The translations under genes and the position numbers were made by a program. This document shows positions 8,960-17,853 of a DNA stretch of 54,021 bases, in pieces. How positions within the stretch are numbered: position 1 is the first letter of the stretch; each line of letters opens with the position of its first letter. Source of the DNA: Rhodoferax sp. Lineage in GTDB: Bacteria; Pseudomonadota; Gammaproteobacteria; Burkholderiales; Burkholderiaceae_C. The notes under the pieces were generated by a model, which was not told the origin of the DNA, made no database searches, and saw only the letters and a program-made list of their open reading frames with translations. The stretch covers positions 1 through 54,021 of the forward strand of contig NZ_JAGPBB010000015.1 in the NCBI RefSeq assembly GCF_018063565.1. The letters are read 5' to 3'.

Positions 8960-9607
8960 CTAAAACGAGACCAGACCCACGCGCATCGCATAGCGCACCA
9001 GGCCGGCGACCTCGTGGATGTCGAGCTGTCGCATGAGCTGGCTGCGGTGGGTGTCCACCGTTTTCACCGACAGTTCCAGCCGACGCGCAATCTCTTTGGT
9101 GCTGTGGCCTTCGGCAATGAGTTGCAGCACTTCGCGCTGGCGCGGCGACAAGGCGGTGGCGGGCTGCTCCTCGTCGCGCAGGCGCTGCACGTAGTCGTGT
9201 ACCACTCCTTTGGAAACCGCCGGACTGAGATAGGTCTCGCCACGCATCACGGCGCTGAGCGCAAGTTCAAGCTCCATTGGTGCTGCGTCCTTGAGCAAAT
9301 AGGCCACCGCACCCTGGCGCAGCGCCTGGCGCACATATTCCTCGTTCTGGTGCATGGACAGAATCAGCACCTTGATGTTGGGCCAGCTTTTCACCAGCCT
9401 GGCGGTGGCCTCGATACCGTTGAGCCCCGGCATGGCGATGTCCATCAGCACCAGGCCGGGCTGCAGTTGCTGCGCCAGCTCCAGCAAGGCCAGTCCATCG
9501 CCGGCTTCGCCCACCACCACGTAGTCGGGGATGGCCTCCAGCAGCTTGCGCAGGCCGGCCCGCACCAGGGTGTGGTCATCGGCCAGCAACACACGCACCG
9601 GGTTCAT
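8960..9607 (-). CDS. NarL/FixJ-family response regulator
   Basis: A 215-residue two-domain regulator. The receiver has the acidic pair D10-D11 and phosphoacceptor Asp56 (LVLMDIAMPGLNG). The C-terminal LuxR-type helix-turn-helix (about 145-210) shows LSPRQREVLQLIAEGHSTKE and ARRLELSVKTVDTH. The ATG at 9607 overlaps the stop of the upstream REC-kinase gene as ATGA, which favours this start over one eight codons upstream and makes the kinase its likely partner. The stop codon TAG lies at the edge of an interspersed repeat, so the last residues may have been set by insertion of that repeat. Confidence 0.93.
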   Translation of the reverse strand: MNPVRVLLADDHTLVRAGLRKLLEAIPDYVVVGEAGDGLALLELAQQLQPGLVLMDIAMPGLNGIEATARLVKSWPNIKVLILSMHQNEEYVRQALRQGAVAYLLKDAAPMELELALSAVMRGETYLSPAVSKGVVHDYVQRLRDEEQPATALSPRQREVLQLIAEGHSTKEIARRLELSVKTVDTHRSQLMRQLDIHEVAGLVRYAMRVGLVSF

Positions 9608-10677
9608 GCCGGGTCCTCGTGGCCGCGCCACGGGCAGCGCAGCGTCAGCGTGGTGCCTTGCCCGGGCACCGACTCGATGTCGAGCTGACCGCCAATCAGC
9701 GTGGCGCGCTCCTGCATCCCGAGCACACCCAGACTGCCACCGGCCACCGCGCGCTCATGCATGGCCGGCAGATCAAAGCCCAGCCCGTCATCCTGCACCA
9801 GCAGCACCATCTCGTCCCCCTCACGACCGAGCTGGATCGACACCCGACGCGCCTGGGCGTGGCGGGTGATGTTGGTCAGCGCCTCCTGGACGATGCGAAA
9901 ACAGGCCGTCTCGATCTCCGGGGCCAGCCGCGCTTGCACCCGCTCATGAAAAAAATGCACGGTAAAGCCACCGCGTTGCGCCGCCTGGTCCGACATCCAT
10001 TTCAGTGCCGGCGACAAACCCAGGTCATCCAGCATGGAGGGGCGCAGTGTGGTGGCCAGACGGCGCACCTGTTGCAGCGCGTCTTCCACGATGCGAATGT
10101 TCTCAAGGTTCAGGTCGGCGGGGGATTTATCCTTGAATCGCTCGCTGAGCTGCAGGTTGATCTTGATGGCGGTCAGGGACTGACCCAGCTCGTCATGCAG
10201 TTCAACCGCGACCCGACGCCGCTCCTGCTCCTGCGCCTCCAGCACCCGGCGCGACAAGGCCTTGAGCTGGCGTGTACTGTTGAGCAGACGCGCCTCGGCC
10301 TGGTGTTTGTACAGCGCCATCGCCAGCACCGTGCGCAGCTCACGTTCGGAAAACGGCTTGAGCATGTAGCCAAAGGGCTCGGTCAGCTTGGCCCGGGCCA
10401 ACACATCGTCGGCCGTGTAGGCGGTGAGAAAAACCACCGGCAGGGCACATTGGTCACGAATGACCTGCGCCGCAGTGATGCCGTCCATGTCACCCGCCAG
10501 CTGAATGTCCATCAGCACCAGATCAGGACGCCATTGTTTCGCCAGGGCGATCGCCTCTTCACCACGAGTGGCCAGACCCACTGGCTGGTAGCCCAGATCG
10601 AGCAGCTGCTGTTCAATGTCGCGCGCGACCAGCAGTTCGTCTTCCACTACGAGCACCTTGGGTTTCACCAGAGTCAT
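9604..10677 (-). CDS. REC-histidine kinase of the NarX/DegS type (HisKA_3)
   Basis: A 357-residue cytoplasmic kinase. The N-terminal receiver has phosphoacceptor Asp57 (LVLMDIQL), then a coiled coil, then a HisKA_3 dimerization domain with His161 in VAVELHDELGQ. The HATPase at the end has QEALTNITRHAQA, DDGLGFD and GSLGVLGMQERA. There is no membrane segment, so it is probably driven by phosphorylation of its own receiver by another kinase. That receiver is clearly similar to the one in the GGDEF-EAL protein (VLVVEDELLVARDI against ILLVEDETLVAHDI), so one upstream kinase might feed both. The ATG at 10677 is preferred because the longer frame would begin at a TTG. Confidence 0.92.
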   Translation of the reverse strand: MTLVKPKVLVVEDELLVARDIEQQLLDLGYQPVGLATRGEEAIALAKQWRPDLVLMDIQLAGDMDGITAAQVIRDQCALPVVFLTAYTADDVLARAKLTEPFGYMLKPFSERELRTVLAMALYKHQAEARLLNSTRQLKALSRRVLEAQEQERRRVAVELHDELGQSLTAIKINLQLSERFKDKSPADLNLENIRIVEDALQQVRRLATTLRPSMLDDLGLSPALKWMSDQAAQRGGFTVHFFHERVQARLAPEIETACFRIVQEALTNITRHAQARRVSIQLGREGDEMVLLVQDDGLGFDLPAMHERAVAGGSLGVLGMQERATLIGGQLDIESVPGQGTTLTLRCPWRGHEDPA

Positions 10678-10820
10678 GACCGCTTCACCATCGGGCGTCC
10701 TCAAAACAATGCCGTTGATTGCCAGCCCGGATGGGGCCGCGAACCGTGCACAGGCCAGCGCAAAAGCGGCGTTGCGACGGGTGGCACAAAGTGTAGCGTC
10801 AGATCAGCCACAAAAGTGAC

Positions 10821-11495
10821 TCAGCTCAGGCAGCCCTGCAGCAGATTGAGCTGACGCGTGCAGCGTGCGGCCAAGGCGACATCATGGGTAACCACCACAA
10901 AGGCCGTGCCCTGCGTGCGGGCCAGTTGCAGCATCAGATCAAACACCGCCTGCGCGGTGCCGCGATCGAGGTTGCCCGTGGGCTCGTCGGCCAGTACACA
11001 GTCAGGCCGAGTGACCAGGGCGCGGGCGATGGCAACCCGCTGGCGCTCACCGCCCGAAAGCTCGCTGGGCCGGTGCATCAGCCGATCTTGCAGGCCAACC
11101 TCGGCCAGCACGGCACCGGCCGCAACGGCGGCCTGTGCGGGTGACTGGCGCCGGATCCACAACGGCATCGCCACATTGTCCAGCGCGCTGAACTCGGGCA
11201 ACAAGTGGTGGAACTGGTAGACAAAACCCAGATGCCGGTTGCGCAGCCGACCCTGCTCGGTCGCGCTGCTGCTGGCCAGATCTTTGCCCTGCAGCCTGAC
11301 AACACCACGGGTGGGGGCGTCGAGCCCGCCCAGCAGATGCAGCAGGGTGCTCTTGCCCGAGCCCGAGGCGCCCACAATCGCCAGTGTTTCACCGGCATGG
11401 ACGTCCAGGTCCACCCCCTGCAGAACGGTCACATCCAGCCGGCCTTCACTGAAACGTTTGCTCAGGCCACGCGCGCTCAGCACAACATCATTCAT
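10821..11495 (-). CDS. lolD: Lipoprotein-releasing ABC transporter ATPase LolD
   Basis: LolD powers extraction of lipoproteins from the inner membrane and transfer to the carrier LolA. The 224-residue protein has Walker [11 protein letters not shown]-loop [11 protein letters not shown], the signature [15 protein letters not shown], Walker B with [12 protein letters not shown] and the switch histidine in [23 protein letters not shown] is typical of the LolD/MacB subgroup. The ATG at 11495 ([15 protein letters not shown]) matches the family; the longer frame runs back into lolC. It overlaps the end of lolC by eight bases, indicating one transcript with its membrane partner. Confidence 0.95.
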   Translation of the reverse strand: MNDVVLSARGLSKRFSEGRLDVTVLQGVDLDVHAGETLAIVGASGSGKSTLLHLLGGLDAPTRGVVRLQGKDLASSSATEQGRLRNRHLGFVYQFHHLLPEFSALDNVAMPLWIRRQSPAQAAVAAGAVLAEVGLQDRLMHRPSELSGGERQRVAIARALVTRPDCVLADEPTGNLDRGTAQAVFDLMLQLARTQGTAFVVVTHDVALAARCTRQLNLLQGCLS

Positions 11496-12744
11496 AACGC
11501 AAGGCCTGTGCCGGGTTGACCCGGCTGGCGCGCCAGCTGGGGTAAAGGGTGGCCACAAAGGCCAGTGCCAGCGAGATCAGGGCAATGGGCAGGATGTCGC
11601 CCTGCTGCGGGTCGCTGGGCATACGGCTGATCAGGTAGATGTCGCGCGGCAAAAAGCTGGCACCCAAAAGCCGTTCCAGTGCCGGTACGATGACGTCGAT
11701 GTTGAACGCCACGCCCAGCCCGAGCGCCAATCCGGCCAGCGTGCCAATCACCCCGACCATGGCCCCTTGCACCACAAAGATCGCCATGATGCTGGCCGGA
11801 CTGGCCCCCAGCGTGCGCAGGATGGCGATGTCAGCGCGCTTGTCGGTCACCGTCATGACCAGGGTGCTGACCAGATTGAAGGCCGCCACCGCCACGATCA
11901 GCGTCAGGATGATGAACATCATGCGTTTTTCCAGCTGCACCGCGGCAAACCAGCTGCGGTTCTGCCGGGTCCAGTCGCGCACCAGCAGGTTACCGCTCAA
12001 GGCGACCGTGAGTTCAGCCGCCACCGGGCGCGCCTGGTGCAGGTCTTTGAGCCGCACCCGCACACCCGTCGGGCCGTCCAGCCGGAAGATGCGCGCCGCA
12101 TCGTCCACGTGCATCAGCACCAGACCCGAGTCGTATTCAAAATGCCCGGAGTCAAAGGTGCCCACCACCGTCATCTGTTTGAGCCGTGGCACCACACCGG
12201 CCGGTGTCACCTGGCCACTGGGCGCCACCAGTGTCAACTTGTCACCGCGGCGCACACCCAGGCTGCGCGCCAGTTCGGCACCCAGCACCAGACCGAACTC
12301 ACCTGGAATCAGGCGTTGTAGTGAAAGGTCTTGCAGGTTGGCGCTCAGATCGGTCACGTCCGGTTCCAGCGCCGGATCAATGCCGCGCACCACCGTGCCT
12401 TTCATGTCTTCACCCCTGGCCAGCAAGGCCTGGGTCGCGATGAAAGGTGCCGCACCGATCACCGAGGGGTTGGCGCGAACTTCGGCCAGTGTGCGTGCCA
12501 CATCCGGCAGCGCAGTACCGTCAGGCGCCATGATTTCAATGTGAGACACCACCCCCAGCATTCGGTCACGCACTTCTTTCTGGAAACCGTTCATCACGCT
12601 CAGCACGATGATCAACGCCGCCACCCCCAACGCAATGCCCAGCATGGAGACACCGGAGATGAAAGAAATGAAGCCGTTGCGCCGCGTCGCGCGACCCGCG
12701 CGGGTGTAACGCCAACCCAGCCGGAGTTCAAACGGCAGACCCAT
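11488..12744 (-). CDS. lolC: Lipoprotein-releasing ABC transporter permease, LolC/LolE type
   Basis: A 418-residue inner-membrane permease. It starts with the family motif [15 protein letters not shown], followed by the first membrane helix (about 25-50). A large periplasmic domain covers about 50-265 and three more helices lie in the C-terminal third. [18 protein letters not shown] is the conserved coupling segment and the end ([11 protein letters not shown]) is typical. The ATG at 12744 is chosen because homologues start there and GGAAGG lies upstream. Only one LolC/E-type gene is next to lolD; many bacteria outside the enterics use a single such protein (LolF type) as a homodimer, so the gene name is by family only. 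Confidence 0.92.
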   Translation of the reverse strand: MGLPFELRLGWRYTRAGRATRRNGFISFISGVSMLGIALGVAALIIVLSVMNGFQKEVRDRMLGVVSHIEIMAPDGTALPDVARTLAEVRANPSVIGAAPFIATQALLARGEDMKGTVVRGIDPALEPDVTDLSANLQDLSLQRLIPGEFGLVLGAELARSLGVRRGDKLTLVAPSGQVTPAGVVPRLKQMTVVGTFDSGHFEYDSGLVLMHVDDAARIFRLDGPTGVRVRLKDLHQARPVAAELTVALSGNLLVRDWTRQNRSWFAAVQLEKRMMFIILTLIVAVAAFNLVSTLVMTVTDKRADIAILRTLGASPASIMAIFVVQGAMVGVIGTLAGLALGLGVAFNIDVIVPALERLLGASFLPRDIYLISRMPSDPQQGDILPIALISLALAFVATLYPSWRASRVNPAQALRYE

Positions 12745-13015
12745 CAGCGTTGATGCCTTCCAGCGCGGCAAGCGTCAAGTTTGTCAGAGTCCAAAAGGCG
12801 TGGGGTGATGGTCGGTGGCAGGCGGAGCATGGTGCATGGGTTGAGCTTGGTGCACATTATCATGGGAAGCCTGTCACAGCTTGATCGCGCGCCGGCAAAA
12901 GGGACTTGAATCGGATTGCGTTTTGGCCGCCACGACGATCCCCGATAATTCGGACGATTCTGGCCCACGCCTGCGCGTCGGAGCTGTTTTTTTGATTGAA
13001 CGACTTCATTGCGCC
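12745..13015. other. Intergenic region between divergent lolC and terC
   Basis: 271 bases, the longest gap in the window, separating divergent genes and so expected to carry promoters for both. I could not assign a convincing -35/-10 pair to either side. I looked for the yybP-ykoY manganese riboswitch that precedes some terC-family genes and did not recognise its conserved core. No repeat copy or open reading frame of merit is present. Confidence 0.4.
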
Positions 13016-13735
13016 ATGCCTGATATCACTTCTTCCATGTTCTGGATCGCTGTACTGCAGATCATTGCCATCGACATCATGCTCGGCGGTGACAATGCCG
13101 TGGTGATTGCGCTGGCGTGCCGCAAGTTGCCAGCCGAGCAACGTAAAAAAGGCATTTTCTGGGGGGTGGTCGGTGCTATCGGCTTGCGTGTGGTGATGAT
13201 TTTCTTTGCCCTGCAGTTGCTGGCCGTCCCCTACCTGAAAATTGTCGGTGGCTTGTTGCTGTTCTGGATCGGCATCAAACTGATGCTGCCCGAGCACGAC
13301 GACGAACATGGCAACATTGACGGCGGTACCACCCTCATGGCGGCGATCAAGACCATCGTGGTGGCTGACGCCGTGATGAGCCTGGACAACGTGATCGCGG
13401 TCGCTGGCGCATCGCATGGTTCGATGGTGCTGGTGACCTTTGGTATTTTGGTGTCGATCCCGATCGTGGTGTGGGGCAGCAAGCTGGTGCTCACACTGAT
13501 GGATCGCTTCCCGATCGTGATCACACTGGGTGCCGGTTTGCTGGGCTGGATCGGTGGTGGCATGTTGCTGACCGACCTGGCCACACCCAGCGCCATTTCA
13601 AAAGACCTCCCTTACGCCCACTACATTTTTGCAGTCTCAGGTGCCCTGCTGGTGGTGCTGGCGGGCAAACTGATTGCCAGCCGACGCACACCCAGAGCCG
13701 CAGTGGAGTTGCCTGCCTCAGGTGCACCAGACTGA
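13016..13735 (+). CDS. TerC-family membrane protein (YjbE type)
   Basis: A 239-residue integral membrane protein with about seven helices. It carries the two family signatures with acidic residues in the membrane, LGGDNAVVIALACR near the N-terminus and SLDNVIAVAGA in the middle. TerC-family proteins are linked to metal-ion export, in particular manganese in some members, and to loading of exported metalloenzymes; the substrate here is unknown. A histidine/aspartate-rich loop (EHDDEHGN) could bind metal. The ATG at 13016 (MPDITSSMFWIAVLQ) is preferred; 45 further codons upstream look non-coding. It is followed after 19 bases by a universal stress protein gene. Confidence 0.9.
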   Translation: MPDITSSMFWIAVLQIIAIDIMLGGDNAVVIALACRKLPAEQRKKGIFWGVVGAIGLRVVMIFFALQLLAVPYLKIVGGLLLFWIGIKLMLPEHDDEHGNIDGGTTLMAAIKTIVVADAVMSLDNVIAVAGASHGSMVLVTFGILVSIPIVVWGSKLVLTLMDRFPIVITLGAGLLGWIGGGMLLTDLATPSAISKDLPYAHYIFAVSGALLVVLAGKLIASRRTPRAAVELPASGAPD

Positions 13736-13754
13736 CCCAACCGAGACCAGCGCC

Positions 13755-14183
13755 ATGCCCAACACCTGCCTGATTGCGATTGACGGCTCCGAGCCGTCGC
13801 TCAAGAGCATTGAGTACATCATTGCCGACGCCGCCACGCGAGCCGCCATCCCGCGCGTTTACCTCGTTAATGTGCAGCCGTCCCTGCCCTCAGACATCAC
13901 CCGCTTTGTCGACAAGGCGACGGTCGAGGATTTTCAGCGTGAAGCTGGCGACACGGCGCTGGCCGCGGCGCGGACCCGACTGGACCAGGCCTCACTGGCC
14001 TACAGTGCCCATGTATTGGTGGGCGAAGCAGCACCGACGCTGGTTGAATTTGCCAACGCCAACCACTGCGACATGATCATCATGGGTGCACATGGTTTTG
14101 GCACGGTGATCGGCCTGTTCATGGGCTCGGTCACGGTCAAGGTGGTGCAGTTGTCGGCCATCCCCGTGCTGTTGATCAAATAA
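13755..14183 (+). CDS. Universal stress protein (UspA family)
   Basis: A 142-residue single Usp domain. The N-terminal strand LIAIDGSEPS and the C-terminal nucleotide-binding motif G-x2-G-x9-G-S (MGAHGFGTVIGLFMGS) indicate an ATP-binding member. It ends with AIPVLLIK, as usual for the family. The ATG at 13755 is chosen because the conserved fold starts there; upstream codons overlap the end of terC. It lies 19 bases after the TerC gene and 13 bases before the glutaredoxin gene, so a stress-related operon is plausible. Its specific function is unknown. Confidence 0.93.
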   Translation: MPNTCLIAIDGSEPSLKSIEYIIADAATRAAIPRVYLVNVQPSLPSDITRFVDKATVEDFQREAGDTALAAARTRLDQASLAYSAHVLVGEAAPTLVEFANANHCDMIIMGAHGFGTVIGLFMGSVTVKVVQLSAIPVLLIK

Positions 14184-14196
14184 TGGGGTCGCGCCG

Positions 14197-14589
14197 ATGA
14201 AAACTGTCATCCGCCTGTTCTTCAGAGGCTTGCGCATCGTGCTGGGTCCGCTGATGCTGCTGTGGGAGCGGTTGAGCCGCCCCGCCGCCGTGCAGCGTGC
14301 ACCCGCACAGCAACAGGCGGTGGCACAGCAATGTACCCAGCTCGCGTTGTACCAGTTCAAGACCTGTCCTTTCTGCATCAAGGTGCGCAAGGCGATGCAC
14401 CAGCTGGCCCTGCCGATTGAAAAGCGTGACGCCCAGCACGATGGGCGGCACCGTGAAGCGCTGTTGCAGGGGCTGGGGTCGGTCAAGGTGCCTTGCCTGA
14501 AGATCACCGATGCGGGCGGCCAGGTGTCGTGGCTGAGTGAGTCGGGTGCCATCATCACCTACCTGCGCGATCGTTTTCCTGCACCCTGA
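14197..14589 (+). CDS. Membrane-anchored glutaredoxin-like protein
   Basis: A 130-residue protein. An N-terminal hydrophobic stretch (about residues 5-23, FFRGLRIVLGPLMLLWERL) is followed by a glutaredoxin/GST-N thioredoxin fold beginning near residue 48 (LALYQFKTCPFCIKVRKAM). It carries a CPFC redox pair, the cis-proline segment VKVPCLKI and the GSH-binding WLSESGAIITYL. It probably reduces or deglutathionylates proteins at the cytoplasmic face of the membrane, if the helix is an anchor; the orientation is not certain. The stop overlaps the start of the MFS gene (TGATG). Confidence 0.9.
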   Translation: MKTVIRLFFRGLRIVLGPLMLLWERLSRPAAVQRAPAQQQAVAQQCTQLALYQFKTCPFCIKVRKAMHQLALPIEKRDAQHDGRHREALLQGLGSVKVPCLKITDAGGQVSWLSESGAIITYLRDRFPAP

Positions 14590-15788
14590 TGGACATTGCG
14601 CGCCTGAAAGTGCTGGGTGCCGGGGTGTTCAGCCTGGTGCTGGTGCTGGGTGTGGCGCGGTTTGCCTACACACCGCTGTTGCCGCTGATGCAGGCACAGG
14701 CCGGTCTGGGTGTGGCCGAAGCCGGGTGGCTGGCGGCCATCAATTACGCGGGTTATCTGAGCGGGGCGTTGCTGGCCTCGCTGATCAGCGATCTGGTGCT
14801 GAAAGACCGGCTGTACCGCATTGGCATGGTGCTGGCCATCGTCACCACCGTGGTGATGGGTCTGAGCACAAACGTCGTCGTCTGGGCGGTGTCACGTTAC
14901 CTGGCAGGATTGAGCAGCGCGGCCGGCATGTTGCTGGGCACCGGGCTGATCATGAACTGGCTGATCCGCCACCAGCACCGCAGTGAACTGGGGATTCATT
15001 TTGCGGGCATCGGCGTGGGGATTGCGGGTTGCGCCGCCGCTGTGATGTGGTTCAGCCCGGCGCTGGACTGGCGAGAACAGTGGTTTGCCTTCAGCGCGCT
15101 GGGTTGTGTGCTGCTGTACCCGGCGCTGGCCTGGCTGCCGGCACCCGACCGCAGCGGGCTGACCACCAGTGGCCAGCCAATGCCCGACCGGCCACCCAGT
15201 ACCTTGTATCTGCGCATTTTCATGGCGGCCTATTTTTGTGCCGGTTTTGGCTATGTGATCAGCGCCACCTTCATCGTCGCGATCGTCAACCGGCTGCCCG
15301 GACTGGCCGGCCAGGGCAACTGGGTGTTTCTGGCCATTGGTGTGGGTGCCGCGCCCGCCTGCATCAACTGGGACCTGATCGCCCGTCGCACCGGCGACCT
15401 CAACGCGCTGATTCTGGCCGCTGTGTTGCAGATCATCGGCATCCTGCTGCCAGTCGTGGTGGGTGGACAAGTGGCCGCCTTGCTGGGGGCCCTGCTGTTT
15501 GGCGGTACGTTCATCGGCATGGTCAGCCTGGTGTTGAGCATGGCCGGACGTTATTACCCCACCCGTCCGGCCAAAATGATGGGCAAGATGACGCTGTCGT
15601 ACGGGGCGGCGCAAATCATCGGTCCGGCGCTGACCGGATCGCTCGCCGAGCGCCTGGGCAGTTACAACGCCGGGCTCTACTTTGCGGCAGCGGTGATGTC
15701 GCTGGGCACCTTGCTGCTGCTGTGGCTCAAAGCGGTGGAACGGCGCGATGCGGCCACGATGCCAGCCACCCGTACCGCGACGGGTTGA
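14589..15788 (+). CDS. YbfB/YjiJ-family MFS transporter
   Basis: A 399-residue membrane protein with about 12 helices. The start (VLVLGVARFAYTPLLPLM) is the signature of the YbfB/YjiJ group of the major facilitator superfamily, and the first helices continue with AGWLAAINYAGYLSGALLAS. The substrate of this group is not established. It is translationally coupled to the glutaredoxin gene by a TGATG junction, so a role in export of a stress-related compound is conceivable but not shown. The stop lies six bases from the stop of the convergent moaE gene, without a visible terminator. Confidence 0.9.
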   Translation: MDIARLKVLGAGVFSLVLVLGVARFAYTPLLPLMQAQAGLGVAEAGWLAAINYAGYLSGALLASLISDLVLKDRLYRIGMVLAIVTTVVMGLSTNVVVWAVSRYLAGLSSAAGMLLGTGLIMNWLIRHQHRSELGIHFAGIGVGIAGCAAAVMWFSPALDWREQWFAFSALGCVLLYPALAWLPAPDRSGLTTSGQPMPDRPPSTLYLRIFMAAYFCAGFGYVISATFIVAIVNRLPGLAGQGNWVFLAIGVGAAPACINWDLIARRTGDLNALILAAVLQIIGILLPVVVGGQVAALLGALLFGGTFIGMVSLVLSMAGRYYPTRPAKMMGKMTLSYGAAQIIGPALTGSLAERLGSYNAGLYFAAAVMSLGTLLLLWLKAVERRDAATMPATRTATG

Positions 15789-15794
15789 GCCGGT

Positions 15795-16298
15795 TCAGTT
15801 CGGCGCAGCAGGCGTCGAATTGCTGGCCACGATGCCCCACTTGGCCAGAGCCGCGTCGTCGCTGACACGCGCATCGACCCAGCGCGCACCCTGAGCAGTC
15901 TGTTCTTTTTTCCAGAACGGGGCCTGGGTTTTCAGGTAGTCCATCAGGAACTCACAGGCGGCAAAACTTTCACCGCGGTGGGCCGAGGTGACCAGCACCA
16001 GCACGATCTGGTCCAGCGGCTGCAGCCGCCCGACGCGGTGGATAACCCGTGCGCCCAGGATGTCAAACCGTGTCTGGGCCGCGTCGATCATGGCCTCGAT
16101 GGCCTGCTCGGTCATGCCGGGGTAATGCTCAAGCTCCATGCTTTGAATGGCCTCGGACTCGCCACGGGTACGGTCACGGACCGTGCCGACAAAGCTGCAG
16201 ACGGCCCCCACCCGGCCGTCCTGTCCGCGCAACAACGCGATTTCTTCGGCCACGTTGAAATCTTCAGTCTGAATCACAACACGCGCACTTTTTTGCAT
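15795..16298 (-). CDS. moaE: Molybdopterin synthase catalytic subunit MoaE
   Basis: MoaE converts precursor Z (cPMP) to molybdopterin using sulfur carried by MoaD. The 167-residue protein shows SFVGTVRDRTRG, the signature LEHYPGMTEQ, HRVGRLQPLDQIVLVLVTSA and the active-site lysine segment LKTQAPFWKKE. It ends a cluster mobB-moeA-moaD-moaE on the minus strand, but 56 bases with an interspersed repeat separate it from moaD. The last 20 residues after WVDARVSDD are less conserved. Confidence 0.96.
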   Translation of the reverse strand: MQKSARVVIQTEDFNVAEEIALLRGQDGRVGAVCSFVGTVRDRTRGESEAIQSMELEHYPGMTEQAIEAMIDAAQTRFDILGARVIHRVGRLQPLDQIVLVLVTSAHRGESFAACEFLMDYLKTQAPFWKKEQTAQGARWVDARVSDDAALAKWGIVASNSTPAAPN

Positions 16299-16303
16299 CC
16301 AAC

Positions 16304-16348
16304 AAGCCTCTAGCGCAATACAGATATAGCTTTAATGCTATCTAAATG
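16304..16348 (-). repeat. Comamonadaceae-type interspersed repeat, copy 2
   Basis: On the minus strand it reads TAGCATTAAAGCTATATC followed by TGTATTGCGCTAGAGGC. It fills almost the entire gap between moaD and moaE, which otherwise belong to one transcription unit. Confidence 0.7.
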
Positions 16349-16354
16349 AAGAAA

Positions 16355-16606
16355 CTAACCACCGGTGACCGGCGGAAAGAAAGCCACCTCGGCACCATCG
16401 GTCAATGCCGCTTGTTCATCGGCCATGACCTGCTGCAACGCCAGCCGCACGGCCTTGCCACGGGCCAGGCTTTCCGCATAGGGACCACCGCGTGCGATCA
16501 GTTCGTCACGCAAGTCACCCAAAGTGACGCTTTGGGTTGACACCAGTTCACCTGACTGCCCGATGGACTCGCGAATCCCGGCAAAGTACTTGACCGCAAC
16601 TTTCAC
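16355..16606 (-). CDS. moaD: Molybdopterin synthase sulfur carrier subunit MoaD
   Basis: An 83-residue ubiquitin-fold protein that carries a thiocarboxylate on its C-terminal glycine pair. It begins VKYFAGIRESIGQ and ends AFFPPVTGG, the diagnostic double glycine being intact. Its ATG overlaps the stop of moeA as ATGA, so it is translated from the same message. Its partner MoaE is the next gene downstream. Confidence 0.96.
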   Translation of the reverse strand: MKVAVKYFAGIRESIGQSGELVSTQSVTLGDLRDELIARGGPYAESLARGKAVRLALQQVMADEQAALTDGAEVAFFPPVTGG

Positions 16607-17853
16607 GACAACAACTCCGCCAACGCAACAAAGCGTACCGTATCACCCGGCTGGATGACCTGCCCTGGCGGGTTATCGACCAGACCGTCGGCCCAGACCG
16701 TCGAGGTGAGTACACCCGAACTCTGGTTGGGAAACAGTGCCAGTGAACCGTCGGCATTGCGCCTGGCACGCAGAAACTCGCGCCGCTTGTCAGCCTTGGG
16801 CCAGCTGAACGCCGCCCGTGCCGTCACCGAGGGGCTCGTGTAGCGCTTCACGCCTTGCAGTTTGAGCAGAAACGGGCGCACCAGCAGCAAAAAGGTGACA
16901 AAACTCGACACCGGATTGCCCGGCAAACCCATGAAGTGGGCCGCACCGACACGGCCATATGCAAACGGCTTACCGGGTTTGATGGCGATCTGCCACAGGT
17001 CCAAGTGCCCCAGCGCCTGCACCGCCGGTTTGATGTGGTCTTCTTCACCGACGGATACACCGCCACTGGTCAGAATCAGGTCATGATCCTGTGCTGCCGC
17101 CTGCAGCGCCGCCACGGTGGCTTGACGCTGGTCGGGCACGATGCCCAGATCGCTCACCTCACACCCCAGGCGCATCAGCAAAGCGCGCAAGAAAAACCGG
17201 TTCGAGTTGTAAATGGCGCCGGGTGGCATGTCACGCGGTGGCACATCGCCAGGCATCACCAGCTCGTCACCGGTGGAAAACAGAGCCACACGGGGCCGCC
17301 GCACCACCGGCACGCGGCTGGCACCAATGCTGGCCGCCAACCCGAGTTCTGCCGGCGTGAGACGCGCCCCTGTTGCCAGCACCACAGCGCCCCGGGTGAC
17401 GTCTTCACCACTGCGCCGGATCCAGGCACCCACCGGCACGGTCCGGGTAAACAACACCCGGCCGTCGTCTTGCAGAGCACAGTCTTCTTGTGGCACCACT
17501 GCATCCGCCCCGGCCGGAATGGGTGCACCGGTAAAAATGCGCGCGACCGAATTCGATGCCAGAGCGGTGCCGCAAGCGCCGGCGGCAATCCGCTGGCTCA
17601 CCGGCAACGCCAGGCCAGCGGCCAGGTCGGCACAGCGCACGGCATACCCATCCATCGAACTGTTGTCCTGCGGCGGCACCTGCAGTGGCGACACCAGGTC
17701 CTGCGCCAGCACCCGACCATCGGCGGCGAACAGCGCCACCTCCTCCTGATCGGTCAGGGGTTGCGCCAGCGTCATCAGCTCTGCCAAGGCATCATCGAGT
17801 GACTTGAGCGGCGCGCGCCCAGCCGCAGATGCTGGTTGACCGGCGGCGCTCAT
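16603..17853 (-). CDS. moeA: Molybdopterin molybdotransferase MoeA
   Basis: MoeA inserts molybdate into adenylylated molybdopterin to give the active cofactor. The 416-residue protein has the family motifs QDNSSMDGYAVR near residue 65, IFTGAPIPAGADAVVPQED, a central MoCF-biosynthesis domain with LFSTGDELV and LTSGGVSVGEEDH, and GLPGNPVSSFVTF. The C-terminal beta domain ends with a GDTVRF segment. The length fits the family. It overlaps mobB upstream and moaD downstream by four bases each, so the three are one coupled unit. Confidence 0.96.
   Translation of the reverse strand: MSAAGQPASAAGRAPLKSLDDALAELMTLAQPLTDQEEVALFAADGRVLAQDLVSPLQVPPQDNSSMDGYAVRCADLAAGLALPVSQRIAAGACGTALASNSVARIFTGAPIPAGADAVVPQEDCALQDDGRVLFTRTVPVGAWIRRSGEDVTRGAVVLATGARLTPAELGLAASIGASRVPVVRRPRVALFSTGDELVMPGDVPPRDMPPGAIYNSNRFFLRALLMRLGCEVSDLGIVPDQRQATVAALQAAAQDHDLILTSGGVSVGEEDHIKPAVQALGHLDLWQIAIKPGKPFAYGRVGAAHFMGLPGNPVSSFVTFLLLVRPFLLKLQGVKRYTSPSVTARAAFSWPKADKRREFLRARRNADGSLALFPNQSSGVLTSTVWADGLVDNPPGQVIQPGDTVRFVALAELLS

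Noticed and set aside
12745-13015. yybP-ykoY manganese riboswitch before the TerC gene
   Set aside because: Searched for by eye because terC-family genes often carry it; I could not find the conserved core. A covariance-model search would settle it.
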